64,000 bases of DNA from Rhododendron vialii (taxonomy: Eukaryota > Streptophyta > Magnoliopsida > Ericales > Ericaceae). Every line of letters begins with the position of its first letter. Within the stretch, counting starts at the first letter, position 1. Position numbers and translations under genes: made by a program. Below the pieces are notes generated by a model. That model saw only the letters and a program-made list of their open reading frames with translations, did no database searches and was not told the origin of the DNA. Shown here piece by piece: positions 41,101-53,729 of this stretch. Location: NCBI RefSeq assembly GCF_030253575.1, contig NC_080569.1:3221001-3285000 (forward strand). Reading direction: 5' to 3'.

Positions 41101-44100
41101 TATCATTTTCAATGTATAAGGCGCCAGTAAAATGTTTACTGCTGTAAGTTAGAGGAGAGCTTTGGATCCGTTTCCATATATTTCTAGTAACAGGCTTAGC
41201 TCCGAATCAACACCCTCTAAAACTCTATTTTAGAGGATGAAAAAAAGGCTTTTTTTCTTCAAAGCGTGGTTATTGAGTGTTACACTATCCGTGTCAACTC
41301 CAACCCCATTACTCCATTTCTTCAAAATCCTTCTCTATTTTCTATCTAAAACTCCAACAATTCTCTCATTTCCTCCAAAATCTGGTTCACTACATTTTTA
41401 TCAAAACATATTAAAAAAGCGTTCGCCTATGAATTAGCTCCAACAGAATATTGATCTCTTTTTAAAGGTATTATGAATATCATCCTAATAGTACTAACTT
41501 ATGAAAAATGAACATAGAAATTAAAAGTTTTATCCATTTAATGAATAAAGTTCAATTCTCCATATTTGCAGGATGATCCTCAATTTTTCTTTCCATCCTC
41601 TGTACTTGGAGGACCAACACCCATCCCCTACCATGGAGAAAAGTTTTTTAGGATGGGTAGGAGGAGAATGATCCATACTACAGCAAAATGGAGAAATGGA
41701 GGATGGGTTGGAGATGCCCTAACACACAAAATTCAGTCATCAAGTATCCCCATATATTTCAATAAGAAAATACCAATAAAAATAGGTTTATCAACCATGT
41801 ACAGAGGTTGTGCACAGTTGCAACTTAAAGCTCTAATGTTGTTCTTTCTTTTTCTTTCTTTTTGGGGGGTAAATACTAATGTTGTTCTTTGCGATGGAGA
41901 AACAAGTCTTTTTGGTCTCTCTCACCTCTCAATCCTTAACATCACACGTTCAAAAGAAGGTATCGGATGCCACAGCGAGAGGGGGCAGAAAAATCAGGGA
42001 AGTTAAGTTAAAAGGTGGACTTACTGTAATCACCATAGGAGCAAATGGCTTGGATTGTTTTTCTTGCTCAACTGGTAACCGATTTGGTGGTTTTGCTTTC
42101 TCAACTGAAGAAGGATTTGGTTGTTTTCCTTGCTCAACTGATGATGGACTTGCTGGTTTTTCTTCCTCAACTGGTATTGAAGGATATTTTATACTTTGAA
42201 CTTGGAACCGAATCTGCAGTTGAACACAGGAACTAAAGATTCAGTTAATTAATAAAGAGTCATTATCTTAAAGAACTGAAAAAAAATAAATTAAGAACTG
42301 AAAAGCTTCAAAGAACAATACCAACCTCATCGGTTCCATCTATAGGAAAACTCTGTCCTTCATACTCCCATACCCAGCTGATTTTTTTTTGGAGAGCAAG
42401 ACACAAAATCATGAACATTAATTGAGGTCATGAATGTGCTAAACGAATTATTGATAAAAGACTTGATCGGGAGCATACTCTACAGTAAGTATTGGAAATG
42501 AATAATCAGTTCAAACACAACTCTTACCTATTTACCGGGTCAGCCTTAAGATGGGATGGATTTGGCATTAGATGGACAGGCACGTAGATATCCTCAAAAA
42601 ATCCAAGCGATACTGACAATAACAAATTCAAGTCCAATGTAAGGGCACTATTCAAACTTAATTTAACATTCTTCCAAATTAGAACTACCAGATGGACAAG
42701 ATTTCATATGCGAATTAGGGCCGCAAGATAGTGGGATCAACAGTAACATAAGTGATACCCGATTTGGAAAATGGGAAGGAAGAAAAAAATAAAAGATAAC
42801 GGGGTAAAGCTCACCACCCGAGATAGGACGCCAGGGGATACATATAATCACCACCCGAGGTGTCTAACAAGGGATACAGGGCTAAACAAAATCACCACCT
42901 ATCGGATCCACTGAAGGATAGAGTAAACAAGAAGAACTAATCTTCTCACAAGCCAAAGGCTAATTCAATTCAACTCAACTCTCTACTCATTTCATTCATG
43001 ATCAAGACATTATATTGGACACTCTTGGAACATCCTTCCAAGTTCCAAGCATAGGAAAAATAAATGTGCATATCTGTTTACTCTTGTACTGTTACTGCAA
43101 TCAATTTGAGGGTACAATAAATATCGTGAAGGGTTTCGTGGTCAAAGATGGAATCTTCCTGACAGCAGGTGAAGGTAGGAAGTTCGTCTAATTGCCTCAT
43201 TCAAAAGCCTTCATGCCAAAAAAAATAATAGCAAACTGCGACAAAAAGGGAAGGAAAATATGCATCGTGCAGCAACTTGGCAAGTCGAACAATGACATGC
43301 TTAGACAAAATTTGTTGCAAGGACTTTAGCAGAAAGAAAAGACACTAATTCGAGGAAAACAAAGAGTAACATATCATAAAGCAAATGTAACGTGATTAAA
43401 ATGGACAAGAAGTATACGAGTCATACAACGTAAACCGTTAGCATCAGATTCTTTGAGTTTTGCAGCTATAACCTCTCCCACAAACGGACGAAACATTATC
43501 AGCCGGAAAAGCACCTGCCAAGAACACCATTACGTCCCTTGTTAAGTAAACATGCATGAAGGGGTGTTGTGACACCCAAAGGAAAACCTCATTAACTGAA
43601 TTTTACACAGATTTTGTGAAAGCACAAGGACATTCATATGGAGACATCACCAACACCATACTTGATGAGAAGAAGGAAACAATGACATCACCATAACCAT
43701 ACTTGATGAGAAGTAAAAAGACATTTACCATAATGAAAGTAGAATAATTCCCGATGTTCAAGGAAATGTCATATTATGATAATGCTACACGACTATAGTG
43801 TTTACTGGAGCAGCCCTCAATCTCATTGAAAGTAAAAGGGAAAGTCTACAATACACATCCCTTAAAAGTGCGTACCATATGCACCTATTGTATGGTTCAT
43901 TCATAACATTTTAGTGTGTTTCGTAGCTTTTGTTCTAGAACTCATAACTTTTCAACAATACAATTCGTAACATTTTCATTATGATTCTTAACATTTGGTG
44001 CATTCGTAACTTTTATACTAAAATCGTAACTTTTTAGCAATACCATTCATAACATTTTCTCTATAAATCATAACATTTTGGGGGTGTATATGATACACAC

Positions 44101-46320
44101 CCAAATAAGGAGGGTGTATTGTAGCATTTCCAGTACCAATTCGCATATTGTTGAAGGGACTCGATCTTTCCTTAGGGAAAGCAATGAATCAATTTTGTTC
44201 TTCTGTTTTTGGCTCGTCACGAACCAAAAACATCAATTATCGGATAATTGAAATTAAATTCACTAAAATAATTGAATTTAAAGCATCATATTTCTTCTTT
44301 ATACATAAAGTTTACAAATAGACAACTTTCTTGCAATACATTTCAATTATTGTAGTGAATTTAAACTCCATACTGAAGAAATGCTAAAACTCAATCTTCT
44401 TAAGAATCTATGGAGAGGTTCTTTGAAGACCATCGTGACACATTTGTATTCGTGGGGCCGAGGGCCCTTACTATCGCCCTGCTGGTGCTTTTCTTTTTTG
44501 AACTTACCTTTATGGACATTGTTAACTTCTTTTCGACCAGATCCTCCTTTACCAAACCCGTTTGCACTGGTACCCATGTTGATGAAGCTCTGCACGGCCT
44601 TGGCTCATTCGGTTATGGCCTCAGCTAGTTTATAGTGCTGGTCAATAGACTCAATACGGAGATAAGCTCATCCGTGTCTTTCCGCTCGTTGAGAACGAAA
44701 TCCTTGAACACTTGGCAAGCAACAACAATCTATTGGTAGTTTGGTACTAGGAGCAGCCCACAATCTCATAGAAAGTATCCCAGTAGAAGGAACTCAGACT
44801 TGGCCTTCCCTAGGTAAAAGGAGTAGGCCAACACCGGTCGTTTATCAAACCACAAGAGGCCGAGCTCCCCCAGACTTGATTGGAACAACTTGCACATTAA
44901 GGCTTCGTCAGTTGAGTAGAGAGACGTCATCTGGCAAAAGTGGACCAGGTGATCACTTAGTAGAAGGATCCTTCTAAAATGGGTGCGCTCCCTAGACGGG
45001 AGCTCGAATCAGCGCTCCCATCTTGGGAGCGAGCTCGCTCCCCTCAAGATGGGAGCTCGCTCCTAACTAAAATGGGAGCTTATCGGGCCGATAAGGCAGT
45101 TATTTTCTTACTTTTAAGGGAATTATGCTATTGTGGAAATAAGAATATGAAAATCACATTAGTCAAGAAGCTTTGCAAATTGAGAATATATAACTTCCTA
45201 TAATTACACTTTAAGATCAGATTTCAGTAAGTATCACTTTTTCTTTAATAGTTAAGTATTTAAAGATATTTTATATACATATTTTTATATAATCTATATA
45301 CGCTCCTTGGGCGCTCCCCACCTTAGGAGATTCTAGGTGCCTCCACTAGCCCGCACCCGCTCCCACTTCTGCTCCTGCTACTAAGGGTGAGCATATGCGT
45401 CAGTCTTAGGTTCAAACCTGTTAAACTTTGAAACGTTAAAATTCCTTGGAGGCCCTCCGTAATGGCGACGAGACCAGTTGTTCAAGAAATTAGGTCCACC
45501 TTAGACTAGTCTAAGAAATAGCAGAAATAACAACTACAAAATAGTTTTCCTAGATCTCACCACACGACAACCTCACTGCTAACTTACCGTATGTACACAT
45601 TTGTTCCCCACTAACAAGGACCTTCTCATTTCCTGTGCAAATGTATCAATTACTCATTTTCAATCTGCAACAAATATTAACGTAGTTCGAACTTCTGAAA
45701 TCCTCTTACAATCATCTCCACACAAACAAAACGCGACTCGCTGAAGTGCTATTACAGGCAATAGTATGGTGTTCCGCACAAGGAATTTCAGCTAACGAGG
45801 CTGACATGGAGCTCTCTCTGAGTTCAACCAGAATCAATGGAGTTTACACATGGCACTAAACCACAAGAAATAAGTAATCTAACGGCCTCCCATAAGTACA
45901 ACTACAAGGAAATATCTAGAATACAGTAATTCAAAAAGGCATGCTAAAGAAAGAATTGAACGGAAAAACATTACAATGAGTTTCACAATACAGGCCATAC
46001 GCACCGTATAGGTCGAAGCACCGTCTCCGGGAAAAATAAAGCCCTTGCCAATTTCCTGAATATCGTAGACTGAGACGCAAAGCCCCAAGTTCGCAATAAC
46101 CTTCGTTTGAACAGCAAAAAAATCAAAAACACGTCAAAAAAACACAAGGATGAGAGAAGAATGGATTTCAAAGGTAACGAATAGAAAACTGTGGTGAGAA
46201 GAATTGGACCTTGTCTAAGAAGAGAGCTTCAAGTTCTCCCCTGATTGCGACGTGGAGAGGAAGGTCGAGGAGGTGAGGCGGCAAACGCAGCGTGTGCTCG
46301 ATTAAACTTAAACAGAACAT
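40708..46320 (-). CDS. RPC8: DNA-directed RNA polymerase III subunit RPC8 (Rpc25/Rpb7 family), alternative last exons
   Basis: Stalk subunit of RNA polymerase III, orthologous to yeast Rpc25, needed for initiation on tRNA and 5S genes. Exons: 46320-46210, 46100-46005, 43514-43427, 42612-42528, 42377-42326, 42213-42025, then a last exon at either 40997-40953 or 40770-40708. With the proximal copy the protein is 221 residues, with the distal copy 227. Residues 1-80 are the Rpb7 N-terminal domain (LIEHTLRLPPHLLDLPL, then FIFPGDGASTYT). The S1/OB domain follows (FRPFVGEVIAAKLKESDANG, LSLGFFEDIYVP, SWVWEYEG). Both last exons end in the family signature GLGPISWW then TAG. Between residues 160 and 193 lies an 11-residue repeat not expected in the family. 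Intron 2 (2.5 kb) contains a MITE and transposon-like DNA. Exon boundaries were checked by phase. Confidence 0.92.
42067..42165 (-). repeat. 33-bp coding minisatellite in RPC8 exon 6
   Basis: Three 33-bp units (42165-42133, 42132-42100, 42099-42067) plus a partial fourth encode EEKPASPSSVE, QGKQPNPSSVE, KAKPPNRLPVE and QEKQSKP. Each unit begins, on the plus strand, with CTCAACTG. The unit length keeps the frame. Confidence 0.88.
43839..44131. repeat. MITE in RPC8 intron 2
   Basis: The ends GGAAAGTCTACAATACAC and GTGTATTGTAGCATTTCC are inverted. The inside has five or more copies of a CATAACATTTT/CGTAACTTTT word. Confidence 0.65.
44347..45000. other. Transposon-like DNA in RPC8 intron 2
   Basis: Moderately GC-rich stretch with short minus-strand frames containing a basic, Gly/Lys-rich segment (GKGGSGRKEVNNVHKGKF) reminiscent of a gag-type region. 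No diagnostic domain is visible, so this is a weak call. It is followed at 44.98-45.37 kb by a cluster of GGGAGC/GAGCTC words. Confidence 0.3.
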
Positions 46321-46756
46321 TTGAGCTTTGATTAGTGAGAAGATGGTTTAGGAATGGAAACTGTCGTCGGAGTCCACGGAGGTGCTGGTGAAGCAGGCGG
46401 AGGCGGAGCCGAAATCGGGGAGAGAGAGAGAGAGGGGGGGGAAGGTTTATGCTTTTTTCCTTTCTTGTTATTAATAAATGTTTAGTATGTCTTTAGCTAG
46501 TATTATTAATTATTAAAAATATGTCTTGAGCCGTGATTTTCCCAAACAATGTTCCTAAACAACTTTTTAAAATTCCCCAAGTGGCCCAAGATGTCTTTCT
46601 TGGAGAATTTTAATATTGAGAATAATTTCCTTGATAATTAATTTTATGAAAATTACTTGGAGGTCCTTGGTCCCACTAAAATTATCCAAATTGTTGAAGC
46701 CAAAATCAATTAAAGAACTTATTTGAGGGTCGTTAACATTATTATCATCAGAAATC

Positions 46757-47146
46757 CTAGCCGTACCGACCAATTTCAAACCGAAACCGTACCGACGGCC
46801 GCTTCGGGCTGTCTCCGGCCACCGGACGGCCGATCCGAGCCGTTCAAAAATTCTAAAAAAAAAAACCGAGTGGCCTTACGCGGGAATAAACGGCATCCGA
46901 TGTATGTAGAGTGGTTAGATCGAGTACCCTATTTTTCGTATATACTCGTGTATATATGTATACGCGAAAACTAGGGTACTCGATCTAACCACCCTACACA
47001 TATCGGATGCCGTTTATTCTCGCGTAAGGCCCCTCGGTTTTTTTTTTTAGAATTTTTGAACGGCTCGGATCGGCCGTCCGGTGGCCGGAGACAGCCCGGA
47101 GAGACCGTCGGTACGATTTCGGTTTGAAATTGGTCGGTACGGCTAG
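46757..47146. mobile_element. 390-bp foldback (palindromic) element between RPC8 and GAUT
   Basis: The two arms of about 185 bp are near-exact inverted copies: CTAGCCGTACCGACCAATTTC and GAAATTGGTCGGTACGGCTAG at the ends, CTCCGGCCACCGGACGGCCG inside, and GATCGAGTACCCTA near the AT-rich loop (about 46940-46970). It is non-coding; open frames seen on both strands follow from the symmetry. The target duplication is unclear because the ends are themselves the palindrome CTAG. Confidence 0.85.
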
Positions 47147-48378
47147 CACTTCTCTATTATCATAGGGATACAATTGAAAACGAAGCATAGAAAATACGGA
47201 TAATAAATTTTGAGTTGACTACACCGTGTTTGCTAGATATATATTTTTGCATCATTTTCTTTTTTGATTTGAAAAAAAAAATAAAGATAAAAACGTGTTT
47301 CATATTTGGATTATTTACATAATCAGTTTCTAATTTTATTTTAAAAAAAATCTGCTTTTGTTTTACCCGAAAACTAATCTGGTTGATGCATTTGAAACTA
47401 GACAACGATAAAAAGGAAATTGCAATTTTAAAAAATTCAGCATACATTATTGCGAATAAACTTGCTTTCTTTCTCGCAAATCGGTAGTAGAGATCATTAC
47501 ATCATCTATAAGGTATAAAGTACAAATCACGGGACACTATATCTATTATGAGAGTCCACGAGATAATCAAGCCTAACAACTAAACTAACAGGATAAATAA
47601 GCCCATCAAAAGGACCACAATCACTATAAACCCAACCCAATTACAAGCCCCGTTAAGAGGAGAAATAACCTCAACAAATACACCCACACATAGGTGGGAA
47701 GACTCGTACTCCTAACCTCCTAATGAGATGCAAGAGTCATGGCCAACTGAGTTAGCATCAGTTGGTTAAACTTGCTTTTTGTAGACTCCGTATTTTGCAT
47801 AAATGTGACGAGAAAAGCATTAAGGTTTTTTCCTCTTAAAAATACCTCAATTCTTCAAATATTCTACCAACCAGAATAGACTAATTTGTAGCAAACCAAT
47901 TTATTTTGCAGCTTTTATTGTAACACTAACATTTAATCCATAATTCAAAGCTGCAACAAACACACTTCATAGCTTCTCTAAAATCTTGAATCTGGAGCAG
48001 AATCAACAATGTAAAATATAAGAAAAAGCTGTCGTAAACAGTCCCCATATCATTAATTTGAAAATCAAGAATCCCTTCTTAATTCCTACTATTGATTTCT
48101 AGAATGGATTATGTACACACAAGCACCAGGATTGCGACTAACCCACATAAGGACTTGCCTTATTCCACCACCCCATTATTCCTAACCACTAACTCAGCTC
48201 CTACATGATTTTGGCCGAAAAAATTCCCTGTCAAAATTTACGAAACGGAAAAATATGGGAAGAATGAGAGAAAAATCAAGTAAAAATGCGCAGTGTCCCC
48301 TCTCACACGAAACGTCGAATCTGTGCGGTGAATTTGAATCAAATTTCAGGGCTCCAATTGCAATGGTTCAGGATTCAA
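47147..48378. other. Intergenic between the RPC8 promoter side and the GAUT 3' end
   Basis: AT-rich with no gene. 47530-47765 may be a SINE on the minus strand: read in reverse it has CTAACTCAGTTGGCC (box A-like), then GGTTAGGAGTACGAGTC (weak box B). The right-hand part holds the GAUT 3' UTR. Confidence 0.4.
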
Positions 48379-51300
48379 TCATCTCTGAATGTTGCATTGT
48401 TGGAGGTACGGATGTCCATAGTTAACATGCCTCCTCCAGTATTCCTTGTACTTATCAGGCCCGGTATCCAACCACGGCTTCATGATTCCGTTGAAGTGTA
48501 TGACTGCAGCCTGCTCGATGTCTACCCTCCTGACGCCAGAGTCGTGACCTAGGCCAAGGATGTGCCATGTCCTGTCCAAGGCCATGGTATGGTTGTAGAA
48601 GGTGACCCAACCTAAGGGCAGGCTACCCGCCTTCCACAATGGCCTTTCATCTCCCTGCATGATTCCCAATTATAAGAATAAGCATAGCAGTTGTATTCAC
48701 AGAAAAACCAAACGTGTGCATAGGCCTAACAATACCACCAGAAAAGAGAGGTACATAAGCAATTAATGGTAAACCACTCTCATGAACCCTTCCAATGCCT
48801 GATTGATGGGCTAGAACAAACACAGAAAACAAAAATGCACATCAGCTAGACTCGAAACCATTGCAACACATAAACGAGATAGCATCCGATAAGGTTTCCA
48901 ATCTCAGTAGTTATGTCACCTTGCAAGTTCCCAGCAATTGACATTGTGCTTGTGGAGCGGAGCTTACTCCCTTAGTACTAGAGGTAAATTCCAATATTGC
49001 ACGCCACCGTTTGGCCAATCATATTTTAACCGGGGAAAGGGAGGGAGTGTCATTCTTGAAATTAACCTAAGACAGGTCTTCACCCACAAACCGATGACAG
49101 TCAAATAAAACCAGATCTGGGAACACTGAAAGATAATGTCTATAACTCCAACATGATGCAATTAAAGTGATATTACTCGTATCATTGCAACATCATTCTT
49201 CTCAGAGACTAAAACGAATCACCTGACAGGTCTACAATTAAGGCACAAATAACGGAGCAAAACAATCAAGAGAGTCTTGTCCAAAAGCCTCAGAAAGTTA
49301 GCTCCATCCAACTCAAAACCAATCGGTAATGAGTGGAGAGGCCACCCAGGCTCATATACCAGTTTTGAAGGTTATAATTAACCCATGTGGGACAAGCTTT
49401 AACAGGGTCAACAAAATAAATAGCTTGAATCCATTAGAAAAAAATGAACTTGCAGAGAAAGGGTTTGAACCATACGAGTTGCAGATAGTTGTGGTAGACC
49501 CCAGTTAGATTATGTCTCCACCACTCTCGAAGATCAAACACATTCATCCCAAAAGCCCATGTGCATGCCTCGCGATCAAACCTCTTTTCAATGCTTGGGT
49601 CTGAAAAGTTGACAAACATATCCATCCGGCGAAATGAGGCTTCACCTTCCTGACAAGTCTCCACCGCTCCATTTACTTTGCCCTCCATACTGATGTTCCA
49701 AAGTCCTGTCAGATCCCTTTGCACAACCACGTCATGGTCAAGAAGCACTATCTTATTCAGCATAGGGAACACATCTGGCAGATAGAATCTAAGGTGGTTC
49801 AGTGCAGAGGTATATCTTAGGTCAGGGGAGTTTTCCTTCTGCAGTGTTGCATTGTACTTGGTGGACAACCATTCAAAAGAGTTTACACTCTGGATCTGCA
49901 TTGCAGATTTGCCCGGAGGATTTAATAAGAACCACATAGACATTGCTGGGAGGTTTAGAGAATCTGTCACTACGTGAAAGACTAGCTTCTCTGGTTCCTG
50001 CAAAGCAATAATAATTCGGTTCTACTTCAGTTCAAGATATTTCAGTTCAATGCCTCATAAACATAAACAAGACGTTTCCATATTCATACATCAATCACAC
50101 AACTGAATCATCATGCTATTAATCAATGGAGTTGGCACAAAAAAATTGGGTGCCGGACACGCTTCTTTAACAGCCTATCCTTTTCACTAACAAACTTTAC
50201 AAGCGCTGAAATTTGTTGTCATCAGACTTGCTTCAGTTGTGCGGTCCTGTTTACTATAACAGGGAAGCCATGAACAGTCTTGATCCTAAAGAATTAATCA
50301 AGTGATGAGCAAAACAATATGTATCCATAAGAATCCAATTCGTATAACTAACTACGCAAAAAAGAAAGTGAGAGCTTTATGATGAGTCGCACAACAAAAA
50401 AAAAAAACACTCCACACCTGCACAATACAAGAAAGGTGGATTAAGTGTCAAAACTAGCATGCAGATGGTCATATCCGTGCGGCAGGTGAACTGCTGGCCA
50501 AAACTGTAATAAATGACAATTGAAAAAGATAACACAATACTAATTACTTTTTGGACCAAAAATATGCTATTCAAGTGATATGGCACCAAATAAACCTCAG
50601 GCAGCTTACCTTAGAGGTGGAAATGGTAGAGTTCACAACCACAGCACAGGCCAGAACATTGTCACTGAAGACAGCAAAGTGATAGAGATCAGGATCATGC
50701 AATTTCTGCTGATTAGGGAACTGCCACTCCTCTGGCTGCAGGGCAAAGTATTCAGCAGTCAACCGCATGGACAGGCAGTGAAGGCCTTTGGGGGTTGTCC
50801 TTCCAGCAAGCTGAAGAAGAAATTGAACTTGACTCTTCTGTGCCCTAGCCTGTTCCTCCAAATTGTAAGTCATAGCACGGAGTTTAGAGACCATGGCAGG
50901 GCAGTCTGCATACACACGGCTGGCTTTTGTCAAGGTAGCCTCCATCGCTCTTATCCTATGCAAAGCCCTGAAAAGTTTTTACTGATTGTTAGATGAGATG
51001 TAGGTAATTATGTCAAAGAGTAGCCATGTGAATGCCATCCAGTTACTTGATTACACATATTTGGTGGCACCAACTAACCAGACTTGGCTGCGGAATAATT
51101 GAATTTAGCACTCAAGAGACTTTCCTTTATCTTGATTGCCTAGGTAGCCGGATCTCCAATCCCATTTCAGAGGAGCAAGAACCAGACTCGGTACACAAGA
51201 ACAGTCTAACATAAGAAAAGGATCGAAACCCAAGTTTAAAGAAAGAAAACGTGCACATCAACAAACATAAAGAAAAGCAGGTCTTATTTCACCAGTTGTG

Positions 51301-53476
51301 GATCTTGTACGACAGATACTCAACAATATGCATTAGAACGATTTATACAGATACTCAACAATATGCATTAGAACGATTTATATCTCGTCTATTCCCTTCC
51401 TAAATATTCAATCCCTCGCATCTCTTTCAAGTAAATTATACCCACTTTTATTGCTCTCCAAATCTATTTAAGCAGTAGGAAGTCGATGGAAAATGCACTC
51501 CTACTATCTTATTGGTTTTGCGTTTGATTCCATAGAGCATCATACCTTTGTGTAAAGATGATAACAACCAGTAATGGTGGTCGAAAAAGGAGTATGATAT
51601 AACAGGACAGATCCAGACCAACCATTTGAAACTAATCCTAGGGCCTCGGTCTTGGAAAATGATATGCCAATAATTCTTTCAACTAAGTATCATGACTCTC
51701 ATTTCTGTCAAACATATGATGAAGAATGGCTTCAAAAAGTAAAAAGAAGAGATTAGAAGTTTACCCCGGAGACAAATCAGAATCCTTGCTAGATTCACCA
51801 ACAGCTCGTTCCAACATTCTAATTCGTAGTCTCAACTCTCTTACTAATTGGGATTTGCTACCAGGTGGAGCAAGTTCCAAGTATGCATTGGCCCTAATCA
51901 ATTGATCTTTAATCTCTTTCACCTTCTCATCCGATACCCTCCTTGTCAATGCCTGTATATTTCGATTGCCTTGAACCTTTGCCTGTATATTTCGATTGCC
52001 TCGAACTGTTGCCTGTTCCGACTGTTTCTGCTATACAAAACCAGATCATGTTACTCAGCAGACCGCAAAGCAAAAGAACTTCATATTTCCACATACACTG
52101 TTTGCATATCGGATTTGTATGGGAAAGGAATAGGAAAGAGAAAGAATGGAAGATAGAATCAAACTTTTTTATTTAGTTTGATTGGCTTGGGAAATAAGAG
52201 GAAAATGAGAACATATTTTGTCAAGATATTCTCTCTTTTTTATGAAAAGAAAAGGCAAACGAATGAGTCATTTTTCATTACCTTCTCATTCCCTTTCCCA
52301 CACTAAATACAAAATCTGAACGTAAGGTATTTTCTTACAAGAACTTGATTTAGGAAGGAAGTTCTTCTAGATTACATCCTAAGAGGCATTGACTTTTGAG
52401 ATTATCATGTCACATCTATGTGGATATCATACCAATGATGGTTTCTCCAGGTGCACCTGTTGATAATCTTGTTTTGCATCCTGATTAGCACCTATGGTTC
52501 AAGACAAAGAGGACTTCAATAAACATCCATCATAGATAGACAAATGAGGATCGATGAAGGGAAATATATAACAATAAAATCACCATTTCTCTTTGGTATA
52601 TCTGTGCTGATTCTGGCATTTTCAGATCTGTCAGACCTACTACTCCCATTAGAAGAAATGTCAGCAACCTCAGAACCTAAAACACCATCTTTATACACAA
52701 CTAGTGGCGGCTCTTCCACGCTTTCACCGTCTTTCTACACCAAAGGATCCAATTCCGTTTCTTAAAAATAAGCAACAAAACAAACAGGAACAACTTCATC
52801 ATATAAATCAAACCAAAAGAGTACCTCCTCAATTGAACTAAGCGTGAGAGCATCTGTCCTATATTTCTGTCCTCAAAAAGCAAAAAGAAGTCATTAGATT
52901 TCTATTGGATAAACCCCTAAATCCCTGTTGGTTGCAGAGAAATGTATGGCGCAGATTTAAGAGAGAGAGAAAAAAAAAAAAAAACGAAACTAAAACTGTA
53001 CAGCAGTGTGACAGAAACATCTATTTGATTTAGTTGAAGGCTCGAAGCTACTCTCTTTGGTCAATCAAACATTTTTTTGCCAAAAAAAAACAACGGTTTT
53101 CTGTCTGATTTATCCTCTGCTTCTGTGCAATCAACCAAATAGTAGTACAAGTACTAACAAATGAAATCAAAAGCAAATACTGAGATTCATACGATAGTCG
53201 ACAAATCTTCGATATACTCCTCCGATGCTGCAAGAAGAAGAAAAAAACTCAATCAATCAGACGCGAGGATTGAGAGCGCGAACGCAGAGCGAGAATTAAA
53301 ACTCCGGCTTATGATCACTTCGTTAATACACGGAGATGAACTAAAATATGTCGGCTTATGTTACCTTCGGATTTGAAATTTCTCAACGTACTGGAGAGTA
53401 GAAAAATCGGAAGTAAAACAGAAACAGAGAGCAGAGAGAGGATGGATATCCTCGTGCATCGGCGATTCTGCTTCAT
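48379..53476 (-). CDS. Galacturonosyltransferase, GAUT5/GAUT6 type (9 exons)
   Basis: Golgi type II membrane GT8 enzyme of pectin (homogalacturonan) synthesis. Exons: 53476-53365, 53227-53193, 52866-52825, 52734-52584, 52491-52433, 52030-51765, 50967-50610, 49997-49476, 48654-48379; 606 residues in frame. Residues 1-8 (MKQNRRCT) are the cytosolic tail and about 9-30 the membrane anchor (ISILSLLSVSVLLPIFLL). A variable Ser/Glu-rich stem follows, with a 10-residue duplication, then the helical LAPPGSKSQLVRELRLRIR region. The catalytic domain starts near HCLSMRLTAEYF. It has the metal-binding DHD at 428-430 in VLLDHDVVVQRDL, GAVETC, CTWAFGMNVFDL and C-terminal AAVIHFNGIMKPWL. Start MKQNRRC resembles Arabidopsis GAUT6 as I recall it. 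The acceptor of exon 6 is AGCAG, so one residue may be optional. The neighbour RPC8 supports GAUT6 orthology. Confidence 0.94.
51951..52010 (-). repeat. 30-bp coding duplication in GAUT exon 6
   Basis: Units 51951-51980 and 51981-52010 differ at two bases and encode VRGNRNIQAK and VQGNRNIQAL. It lies in the variable stem between anchor and catalytic domain and keeps the frame. Confidence 0.85.
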
Positions 53477-53729
53477 CAAAATCCGCAAGTGTCCACACTA
53501 GGGTTTTCGAACATTGCTTTTGTATAGGTTCCGCAAAAACAGTTTAGGGTTTCTCTCGTGTTCCTGGTTCTTCTCTTCTTCGTGCTTTCTAGAGAGAGAA
53601 AGGTACCGTGTTCGTGACTGCAACGGCTTTCTATATCACGTAATCACATTGACTGTCTCGTTTTGTTTTTATGTTTCGGGCATTATATACCTTGGGAGGT
53701 TTACGTGGAGACTTGAGATTTGAGCACGG

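Noticed and set aside
46723-47188. Similar reading frames on opposite strands
   Set aside because: They are mirror images produced by the palindromic foldback element.
49310-49400. LTR/TRIM fragment (CTCATATACCAGTTTTG, CCCATGTGGGACAAGC) in a GAUT intron
   Set aside because: The phrases recall common plant LTR ends, but no boundaries or second copy were seen in the window.
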